Part shown: piece by piece, positions 56,792 to 64,000 of the stretch
Numbering within the stretch: position 1 is the first letter of the stretch
Layout of the letters: every line of letters starts with the position of its first letter
Source of the DNA: Bacteroides reticulotermitis JCM 10512
GTDB taxonomy: Bacteria > Bacteroidota > Bacteroidia > Bacteroidales > Bacteroidaceae
Direction: 5' to 3'
DNA: 64,000 nucleotides
NCBI RefSeq assembly: GCF_000517545.1
Contig: NZ_BAIV01000010.1
Location: 1-64,000 of the forward strand
Notes under the pieces: generated by a model
The model's input: only the letters and a program-made list of their open reading frames with translations
Told to the model about the DNA's origin: nothing
Databases searched by the model: none
Made by a program: the position numbers and the translations under genes

Positions 56792-58443
56792 ATGAAACGA
56801 TATATTCTGGCTCTGATGCTCTCTTGCGGCATTCAGGGATATGCCCAAGAACAAAAGCAAGCGACATTTGTATCGCCTTTCGATTTTCCGCTCACATTGA
56901 GTGGTAATTTCGGTGAAATACGTTCCAATCACTTTCATGGCGGACTCGATTTTAAAACAGGAGGCACTATCGGTAAGCCGGTACGCGCTTTGTCCGATGG
57001 ATACATTTCGCGTATTCGTGTTACCAACGGTTCCGGCTATGTGCTCGATGTATGTTATCACAACGGGTATAGTACGATTAACAGGCATTTAAACGGTTTC
57101 TTATCTCCGATAGCCGAGCGAGTGGAAAATCTGCAATATGAAAAGGAGAACTGGGAAGTTGATATTGTTCCTGAACCGGAGGAGTATCCGGTGAAAGCCG
57201 GGCAACCAATAGCCTTGAGTGGAAATACCGGATATTCTTATGGTCCCCATTTACATTTAGATGTGTTCGAGACGGAAACGGGGGATTATATAGATCCGAT
57301 GCCGTTTTTCAAAAATAAGATGAAAGATACCCGTCCTCCCAAGGCAGATGGGATTATGTTCTTTCCACAAGCAGGTAAAGGCGTAGTATCCGGAGGGCAA
57401 AAACCGGTAACGATTCTTCCGAATTCGACGCGTTGCGTAGAGGCATGGGGAGTTATCGGTGTAGGCATCAAAGCTTATGATTATATGGACGGAGTGAGTA
57501 ATCATTACGGAGTTCATTCGGTAGTTCTCACGGTCGATGATCAGGAAGTCTTTCAGAGTACAATCGATCGCTTTGCACCTGACGAAACCCGAATGATTAA
57601 CTCGTGGACCTATGGTCAATACATGAAGTCATTCCTTGATCCCGGTAATACGCTGCGTATCATGAAAGCGTCCAATGACAACCGTGGGTTGGTAACGATT
57701 GATGAAGAACGCGATTATCGTTTCTTATATACGCTGCAAGACGCTTTTGGGAATACTTCCCGCTACTCGTTTGTTGTGCGCGGGTGCAAACAGCCTATCG
57801 AACCTTTCGAGCACAGAGAGAAATATTTATTCGCTTGGAATAAGACCAATTACTTGCAAGAGCCCGGGCTTATGCTGGTTATCCCGAAGGTATGCTGTAT
57901 GATGATGTGCCTATTCATTATCAGGTAACCGCGGATAGTGGTTCGGTGGCATTCACATACCAATTGAATGACAAACCGATTGCGCTTCATGGTGGGTGCG
58001 AGCTTCGAATTGGCATACGTCGCAAACCTTTGGAAGATATGTCGAAATACTTTGTAGCTCGTATTTATCCGAATGGGAGTAAATCGAGTATTGGTGGTCA
58101 ATATGAAGACGGATTTATGAAAGCATCCATTCGTGAACTGGGTACCTATACGGTTGCCGTAGACACCGTTCCGCCGGAGATTATTCCGATTAATAAGAAC
58201 CAATGGGGGCGAAACGGAAAGATTGTGTATCGGTTGAAAGATAAAGAAACCGGTATCCGGTCCTATCGTGGTACTGTTGACGGGAAATACGCATTGTTCG
58301 GACGTCCCAACATCGTGAAGTCTTATTGGGAATATAAGATCGATCCTAAACGGGTAAACAAAGGTGGAAAACATGTCGTAGAGTTGACAGTAACAGATAA
58401 CTGCGGCAATGAAACCGTATCACGCGAAACATTTGTCTGGTAA
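56792..58443 (+). pseudogene. M23-family metallopeptidase, frameshifted
   Basis: Exported peptidoglycan endopeptidase-like protein. Signal peptide (about 1-18), LytM core with NHFHGGLDFKTGG (His/Asp metal site, about 47-59), a second region SYGPHLHLDVFE (HxH), then long C-terminal beta-rich domains. The frame ends at 57928; one missing G near 57891 (AAGGTATG to AAGGGTATG) restores PKGMLYDDVPIHYQVTADSG and a 550-residue protein ending ETFVW. A -7 box TACTTTTG lies at 56761-56768. Confidence 0.88.
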
Positions 58444-58465
58444 ATTAATTAAAATGATATATATT

Positions 58466-60106
58466 ATGAAGAAAAGAATTATTCTTTGTGCGGCTACGCT
58501 CTTGCTTGCATTGGCGAACACGTTCGCTTGTACAAACTTGATTGTCGGTAAAAATGCCTCAGCCGATGGTTCTACCATTGTCTCGTATTCGGCCGACTCT
58601 TACGGATTATTTGGAGAACTCTATCATTATCCTGCGGCTACTTATCCGAAAGGAGCTGTATTGAAAGTATACGAGTGGGATAGCGGTCAGTATTTGGGAT
58701 CGATTGCACAAGCGCAACAAACATATAACGTGATTGGGAATATCAATGAATACCAGGTGACTATTGCTGAAACTACTTTTGGAGGACGTCCTGAGTTGAC
58801 TGATTCCACGGGTATTATCGACTATGGAAGCTTAATCTATATTGGATTGCAGCGGTCGCGTACTGCTCGCGAGGCCATTAAGGTTATGACAGAACTCGTG
58901 CAGAAATATGGATATTATAGCGGAGGCGAATCGTTCACCATTGCCGATCCGAATGAAATTTGGATTATGGAAATGATCGGTAAAGGTGCAGGTATTCGGG
59001 GAGCTGTATGGGTGGCTGTTCGTGTTCCGGACGATTGCATCTCTGCTCACGCCAATCAATCCCGTATTCATCGCTTCGATATGAATGATAAAGAGAATTG
59101 TCTCTATTCACCCGATGTGATTTCTTTCGCACGTGAGAAAGGCTATTTTAACGGAGTAAATAAAGACTTCAGTTTTGCTGAGGCTTACGCTCCACTTGAT
59201 TTTGGCGCACGTCGTTTCTGCGAAGCCCGTGTATGGAGCTTCTTCAACCAGTACACCGATCAGGGAAAGAATTTCTTACCTTATATTCAAGGCCAGACAG
59301 ACGAGCCGATGCCTCTTTATCTTAAACCAAACCGGAAGCTATCCGTGCAAGATGTGAAGAATATGATGCGCGATCATTACGAAGGAACTCCGCTGGATAT
59401 ATCGAATGATTTTGGAGCCGGCCCCTATAAAACACCTTACCGCTTGTCGCCATTGAACTTTAAGGTAGGTGATGTGGAATACTTCAACGAGCGTCCTATC
59501 TCGACTCAACAGTCTGGTTTTGTATTTGTGTCTCAGATGCGTGCTAATTTGCCGGATGCAATCGGAGGCGTACTTTGGTTTGGTGTAGATGACGCCAATA
59601 TGACTGTGTTTACGCCCGTTTATTGTTCTACGACGAAAGTGCCTGTATGCTATTCGCGTGTAGATGGAGCCGATTATATCACATTCTCATGGAATTCTGC
59701 TTTCTGGATATACAATTGGGTATCTAATATGGTATATCCTCGCTACGATTTGATGATTGGTGATTTGCGCGCCACGCAACAAGAACTGGAAAATACGCTT
59801 AACGAAGCTCAGAGTGGTATTGAGGAAAAGGCGAGTAAACTCTTAGCGAAAGATAAGGCGGCGGCTATTTCTTTCCTGACCAATTATACGAATATGACAG
59901 CGCAAAGCACTTTTGATACTTGGAAACAATTGGGCACATTCCTTGTTGTTAAGTACAACGATGGGGTAGTTAAGCGAGTGAAGAATGGACAGTTCGAGCG
60001 CAATGCGATCGGGCAACCTGCCGGTGTGCTTCGTCCGGGTTATCCGAAAGACTTTCTGGAGGAATATATTAAGCAGACAGGCGATCGGTATAAAGTACCT
60101 CAATAG
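58466..60106 (+). CDS. C69-family dipeptidase
   Basis: 546 residues from ATG 58466 (upstream in-frame ATGs at 58409 and 58454 overlap the M23 gene end). Signal peptide to Ala21, then Cys22 as the N-terminal nucleophile (FACTNLIVGKNASADG), so maturation exposes the catalytic Cys. Peptidase U34/C69 motifs SADSYGLFGE and WNSAFWIYNWVSNMVYPRY. Acts in the periplasm on dipeptides. Confidence 0.9.
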   Translation: MKKRIILCAATLLLALANTFACTNLIVGKNASADGSTIVSYSADSYGLFGELYHYPAATYPKGAVLKVYEWDSGQYLGSIAQAQQTYNVIGNINEYQVTIAETTFGGRPELTDSTGIIDYGSLIYIGLQRSRTAREAIKVMTELVQKYGYYSGGESFTIADPNEIWIMEMIGKGAGIRGAVWVAVRVPDDCISAHANQSRIHRFDMNDKENCLYSPDVISFAREKGYFNGVNKDFSFAEAYAPLDFGARRFCEARVWSFFNQYTDQGKNFLPYIQGQTDEPMPLYLKPNRKLSVQDVKNMMRDHYEGTPLDISNDFGAGPYKTPYRLSPLNFKVGDVEYFNERPISTQQSGFVFVSQMRANLPDAIGGVLWFGVDDANMTVFTPVYCSTTKVPVCYSRVDGADYITFSWNSAFWIYNWVSNMVYPRYDLMIGDLRATQQELENTLNEAQSGIEEKASKLLAKDKAAAISFLTNYTNMTAQSTFDTWKQLGTFLVVKYNDGVVKRVKNGQFERNAIGQPAGVLRPGYPKDFLEEYIKQTGDRYKVPQ

Positions 60107-60211
60107 TGATTTATTTTTTTGAAGAACTAGGAATTATAAACTTATTCTTTTACATTTGTGTGCTTATAACGGCATGAAAGAATAATTAACCCAATAAACT
60201 ATTAATTGAAT

Positions 60212-61972
60212 ATGGAAAATCAGGAACTTATAAAGCAAGTCACTGAGAAAGCTAAAAAGTGGCTGACTCCGGCATACGATGCCGAAACTCAGGCAGCAGT
60301 AAAAAAAATGCTGGAAAATGAAGATAAGACTGAACTGATAGAAGCATTCTATAAGGATTTGGAATTTGGAACAGGTGGGCTGCGTGGCATCATGGGAGCA
60401 GGCAGCAACCGGGTGAATATATATACAGTAGGAGCAGCCACACAAGGGCTATCCAACTACTTGAAGAAGAACTTCAAAGATCTGCCTCAGATTTCGGTAG
60501 TTGTAGGTCATGATTGTCGTAACAATAGCCGCCTCTTTGCTGAGAAGTCAGCTGATATTTTCTCGGCCAATGGTATTAAAGTCTATCTTTTCGAAGATAT
60601 GCGTCCTACACCGGAAGTGTCATTCGCTATTCGTGAACTAGGTTGTCAGAGTGGTATTATTCTGACTGCTTCTCATAACCCCAAAGAATATAATGGCTAC
60701 AAAGCGTACTGGGATGATGGTGCGCAAGTATTGTCTCCGCACGATAACGGTATTATAGATGAAGTAAATAAGATTGCTTCAGCCGCCGATATCAAATTCG
60801 AAGGAAAACCTGAATTGATCCAGATTATCGGTGAAGATGTAGATAGCAATTACCTTGAAAGAGTGAAAACGCTTTCCATTGATCCGGATGTGATCAAACG
60901 TCAGAAGGATTTGAGCATTGTTTACACGCCGATCCACGGTACAGGTATGACATTGATTCCACGTGCTTTGAAGATGTGGGGATTTGAAAACGTTCATACA
61001 GTACCTGAGCAAATGATCAAAGATGGCAACTTCCCGACAGTGGTATCGCCGAATCCCGAAAATGCCGAAGCTTTGTCAATGGCTATTGCGCTTGCTAAGA
61101 AGTTGGATGCCGATATCGTGATGGCTTCCGATCCGGATGCCGACCGCGTAGGTATGGCATGCAAAGATAGTAAAGGCGAATGGGTGTTGATCAACGGCAA
61201 CCAGACTTGTCTGCTATTCTTATACTATATCATCACCAATCGTAAAGCGATGGGCAAGATTACCGGTAAAGAGTTTATCGTTAAGACCATTGTTACTACG
61301 GAGCTGATCAAGGTAATTGCCGATAAGAATAATATTGAAATGCTCGATTGCTACACCGGGTTTAAATGGATTGCCCGTGAAATTCGCGAGCTTGAAGGTA
61401 AAAAAACTTATATTGGTGGAGGAGAAGAAAGCTATGGTTTCTTAGCTGAGGACTTTGTGCGTGATAAGGATGCCGTATCCGCTTGTACGTTACTAGCCGA
61501 AATTTGCGCATGGGCCAAAGATCAGGGTAAGACGCTGTTCGATGTATTGCTGGATATCTATGTGGAATATGGCTTCTCGAAGGAGTTCACCGTAAATGTT
61601 GTGAAACCGGGTAAGAGCGGTGCAGATGAGATTAAAGCAATGATGGAAAACTTCCGGAGCAATCCTCCAAAGGAATTGGGCGATTCGAAAGTGGTACTTA
61701 TCAAAGATTATCAGACCTTAAAGCAGACAGACGATAAAGGGAATGTGACAGCTATTGATATGCCGGAATCTTCGAATGTACTTCAGTATTTCACGATGAG
61801 TGGAGATAAAGTTTCCGTTCGTCCGTCGGGTACCGAACCGAAAATCAAGTTCTACATGGAAGTGAAAGGTTCGATGGGATGCCGCAACTGTTATGCGACT
61901 GCCGATGAAGAAGCTATGGAAAAGGTAGAAGCCGTGAAAAAATCAACTAGGCATCTAAAACCTATTTTCTAG
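60212..61972 (+). CDS. pgm: Phosphoglucomutase/phosphomannomutase-type sugar mutase
   Basis: 586 residues (ATG 60212; the frame extends to a TTG 6 bases upstream). Four-domain alpha-D-phosphohexomutase: catalytic Ser in TASHNPKEYNGYKAYW (about 150-165), metal loop DPDADRVGMA (about 308-317), sugar loop GGGEESYGF and phosphate loop RPSGTEPKIKFY. The C-terminus is likely wrong: after VEAVKKS the usual ending is a short tail like LGI, but here the frame runs on into RHLKPIF. This points to a 1-2 nt slip near 61945. Confidence 0.92.
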   Translation: MENQELIKQVTEKAKKWLTPAYDAETQAAVKKMLENEDKTELIEAFYKDLEFGTGGLRGIMGAGSNRVNIYTVGAATQGLSNYLKKNFKDLPQISVVVGHDCRNNSRLFAEKSADIFSANGIKVYLFEDMRPTPEVSFAIRELGCQSGIILTASHNPKEYNGYKAYWDDGAQVLSPHDNGIIDEVNKIASAADIKFEGKPELIQIIGEDVDSNYLERVKTLSIDPDVIKRQKDLSIVYTPIHGTGMTLIPRALKMWGFENVHTVPEQMIKDGNFPTVVSPNPENAEALSMAIALAKKLDADIVMASDPDADRVGMACKDSKGEWVLINGNQTCLLFLYYIITNRKAMGKITGKEFIVKTIVTTELIKVIADKNNIEMLDCYTGFKWIAREIRELEGKKTYIGGGEESYGFLAEDFVRDKDAVSACTLLAEICAWAKDQGKTLFDVLLDIYVEYGFSKEFTVNVVKPGKSGADEIKAMMENFRSNPPKELGDSKVVLIKDYQTLKQTDDKGNVTAIDMPESSNVLQYFTMSGDKVSVRPSGTEPKIKFYMEVKGSMGCRNCYATADEEAMEKVEAVKKSTRHLKPIF

Positions 61973-61986
61973 ATAAAGAATATTTT

Positions 61987-62045
61987 AGCCCTCTTATCTA
62001 TTCGGAACCGTAACGGGGAAGAATCGATAAGAGGGCTTTCTTTTG
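61987..62045 (+). terminator. Intrinsic terminator after pgm
   Basis: Perfect 12-bp outer stem AGCCCTCTTATC (61987-61998) with GATAAGAGGGCT (62026-62037), followed by TTCTTTT. Confidence 0.85.
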
Positions 62046-62097
62046 GCAAGCTGCCTGCACAGACTCATACTTCTCCCCCTACAAGAAAAAATATTTT

Positions 62098-62251
62098 ATC
62101 TCTCATGCTCTCATTGTTTTGCGTTTAACTATCAATTATTCAATATATTATGCAATGAGAGATACTTTTAAAAAGCGGGATCTCTCATCATTTTCCCGCA
62201 TTTTTGCCCCTTTTTGGACGTATCTCTCATCATTTTTGAGGGATCTCTCAT
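62098..62251 (+). repeat. Dispersed ATCTCTCAT repeats
   Basis: Four direct copies (62098, 62180, 62222, 62243) and one inverted (62155). The last three are 42 and 21 bases apart, so they stay in one reading frame. A 50-codon ORF from ATG 62155 to 62307 translates them as LSSF-like heptads (RDLSSF, TYLSSF, RDLSFF). Coding status is doubtful. Confidence 0.6.
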
Positions 62252-62935
62252 TCTTTTTAGCTGTATTTCGTATTAGACAGGGCTTCATCTTCCCGGAGAG
62301 TAAGTGACAGCATTCTATTTTTCACAAATCTGTTGCCCTGCCACACAAGTACATCTTAGCACTTTACTTTATTACCAACCATTAGGCAATCTACGAGACA
62401 AGCACAAGCAAATTTCTAAAAACAAGGTTCTTCTTCAATTTTAGTGCAAGGTAACTTGAAAAGGCTCCAGAGCTTGAAGGCATAACAATCTATTGTCATC
62501 CGAATGTTTCTTAGTGCCACAGCTGTTCTTAGCGGTTGGCACAACCTAATACGCCACTTGTTTTCAGGAAGAACTGGATCACCTGCAAAAGTATGGGGAT
62601 TACGCCTGAATCTTCATTAATCTATACAATAATAAGAGAATATTCATCATTCCCCTAAACTGAAATCTAGGGAGATAGCCTATATCTATAAACTAAGTAA
62701 CCGATAAGACACGCAATTGAAGCAAGTGACAAAATGTAAACAGATATCGAGTCATAGTCACTTTTTGCCGTAAACAATTGATTGATAGTCCGATATATTG
62801 CGTCTGCTTTTTTTTTAGCCTGATCTACTCAATAGATAATACCGATTTCCGAAGATTGAGTACTTGGCAAAATCCCCTCGGGAAATAGTAGTAAACAACT
62901 AGTAAAAGACATCTTTACCCATAATATTTGCTGTT

Positions 62936-63016
62936 CCACAACTGTGGAACAGCTGACTCACATATTGTGAAACACGTGTCCCACATAATGTGGAACAGGC
63001 GTCGCACAATATGTGC
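62936..63016. repeat. Four tandem palindromes with 22-23 bp spacing
   Basis: Cores CCACA-AC-TGTGG, TCACA-TAT-TGTGA, CCACA-TAA-TGTGG and GCACA-ATA-TGTGC start at 62936, 62958, 62981 and 63004, each followed by AACA. The outer base pair varies but stays complementary. Confidence 0.85.
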
Positions 63017-63028
63017 AACAGAAAATAA

Positions 63029-63244
63029 CAGGACATAAACATAGAAAAAAGACTTCTTAAATTTACGAATACTTGCCTGCAATACGGTTCTAAAACAGGC
63101 TTGTTTGGTGAATTGAAAGCTCTATTTTGGGAGAAAATGAGCAATGGCTATCGCTCATCAAGATCAAGTGATCAAAACAAAGAAGGCGCATTGCAATTAA
63201 TTGATATACTGAACGATATGCAAAAAAAAGTGACTAAGTCATAA
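63029..63244 (+). pseudogene. Possible gene remnant without a start
   Basis: 71 open codons ending at TAA 63242-63244, just after the tandem palindromes. It reads like protein (KTGLFGELKALFWEKM, QLIDILNDMQKKV) but the only ATG is at 63137, leaving 35 residues. No family recognised. It could be the end of a decayed gene. Confidence 0.25.
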
Positions 63245-63791
63245 GAGTGTTGTATCATTGTGCACAGTGCTTCTGTCAAGCCCCGATGATGAAATTAGGA
63301 ACACAGAATGGCTACACGGATATTGTACAGTTTGCCAAAAGAGTCGAAACTTAAGCAGTACTCAGAGAAAAAGAGAGATCTCCAGACTTTTGCAAGTGAT
63401 CCGAAGAACTGTCATGCAAAACCCAAAAAGGTATTACCCCAAACAGCTTTTCAAGAAGAGTTTCTTTGCTTGTTTCAGTTCTTTCTTACCGCTAAAATAG
63501 GTTGGCTATGGCTGACTGGTGGCAGAAAATTTCCGAAAATAACTATTATGTGAGAGGAGAAGGGAAGTAGTCACGTATCGGCTTATGGGCTGGGAGTTCA
63601 ATTTGCACGTCTGCAAGAGCTTTTGATGATTGATAATAGTTTTCTTTTAATTCCTTTGCAATCTTTAAGCTCTATTCTTAACCTTTCTTCGTAGAACTTT
63701 GTTTTATATGTATAATCTCAATTAAAACAAGCAGGCTACGAAAAGATACACCGATACTGGTACTTTTAAGTGGATATTCGTTTCATTCTCG

Positions 63792-64000
63792 TTATATAGT
63801 TCGTTTGCAGTAGTGTTGTGTGTATACTTCGTAGCCTGCTTTTTCTTCAATCCACCAATCAATCATTTTTCGTGCTAAACTAAGTTTTCTGGGAAGTTCC
63901 GGGAGATTGTCGCGCGTATAGAATTCACCCGAACTCAATTCTTCTTCCTGCAATTGAATTTCACCTCCGGCATAATCGGCTATAAAACCCACCATTAGTC
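63792..64000 (-). CDS. NUDIX hydrolase, NudC-like (partial)
   Basis: C-terminal part of a gene that runs past the right edge; the frame is still open at 64000 (the codon before the apparent ATG at 63995 is CTA, giving LMVGFIADY). LMVGFIADYAGGEIQLQEEE and WWIEEK fit the end of NAD+ diphosphatase/NADH pyrophosphatase proteins (NudC: SLMVGFxA, C-terminal WL helix). Function is by similarity only, since the NUDIX box is outside the window. Confidence 0.7.
   Translation of the reverse strand, partial: LMVGFIADYAGGEIQLQEEELSSGEFYTRDNLPELPRKLSLARKMIDWWIEEKAGYEVYTQHYCKRTI

Larger units (their letters stand above)
62308..63791. other. Gene-poor, repeat-bearing region
   Basis: About 1.5 kb with no recognised gene. 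It holds the tandem palindromes (62936-63016), a start-less open frame (63029-63244) and two short overlapping ORFs near 63258-63553 without domains. It may be the remains of a mobile element. Confidence 0.4.

Noticed and set aside
62566..62595. CTGGATCACCT, as at the 3' end of 16S rRNA
   Set aside because: Only 11 bases match; nothing else of the 16S rRNA helix 45 region is present, so it is chance.
1..64000. CRISPR arrays, rRNA operons, intact insertion sequences or prophage
   Set aside because: No regularly spaced long direct repeats, no rRNA sequence, and no transposase or phage structural genes were seen.

Overview
The window looks like a Bacteroides-type genome (Bacteroidota). Many genes have a Bacteroidota -7 box, TAnnTTTG, 15-130 bases upstream. 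The gene content also fits: Rho with a very long disordered N-terminal insert, a FeoA-FeoB fusion, a type V (Mfa1/Mfa2) pilus locus, many Bacteroidales-only DUF families (DUF3575, DUF3987, DUF4377, DUF4468, DUF4783, DUF4858, DUF4943), and a sigma/anti-sigma pair like the dual-membrane-spanning (Das/Dma) regulators of B. thetaiotaomicron. I cannot name the species.

Layout. 0-9.3 kb: sulfatase, rho, an EFR1-type ferredoxin protein, tilS, feoAB with its small Cys-rich partner, then tRNA-Cys. 9.4-12.3 kb: a gene-poor stretch with a 5'-truncated DUF3987 gene bracketed by perfect 30-bp inverted repeats, probably the remains of a mobile element. 12.3-21 kb: rluF, an AraC regulator divergent from a TolC/HlyD/MFS efflux operon, a DUF4377 lipoprotein, a DUF2797 protein and an exported nitroreductase-like protein. 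21.8-28.3 kb: a seven-gene HdrCBA-Flx-type operon, predicted to be a soluble flavin-based electron-bifurcating complex that uses NAD(P)H. 28.4-34.7 kb: DUF3575 protein and a four-gene fimbrial operon. 35-39.5 kb: a small KDIFGN-repeat protein, tRNA-Thr, a TlpA-like thioredoxin, an SLC13 permease, a methyltransferase and a tiny Lys-rich protein. 39.7-44.5 kb: a minus-strand run (VOC, DUF4468, MBL, pdxH, pirin, 2-hydroxyacid dehydrogenase). 44.7-51.3 kb: a FadL-like porin, an orphan ECF sigma, a queuosine operon (preQ1 riboswitch, transporter, queC, queF, HD protein), rlmH, DUF4783 and nadC. 51.4-54.4 kb: the Das/Dma-like operon. 54.4-62 kb: nitronate monooxygenase-like protein, alanine dehydrogenase, M23 peptidase, C69 dipeptidase and phosphoglucomutase. 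62-63.8 kb is non-coding and repeat-rich. A partial NUDIX (NudC-like) gene runs off the right edge.

A caution for every reader: at least ten otherwise well-conserved genes are broken by 1-2 nt shifts (sulfatase, DUF4377, thioredoxin, SLC13 three times, queC, anti-sigma, DUF4943, alanine dehydrogenase, M23 peptidase, probably the end of pgm). Nearly all are explained by missing bases, often in short homopolymers or dinucleotide runs. This looks more like deletion-type sequencing error than real gene decay. I give the full reconstructed spans for these genes.
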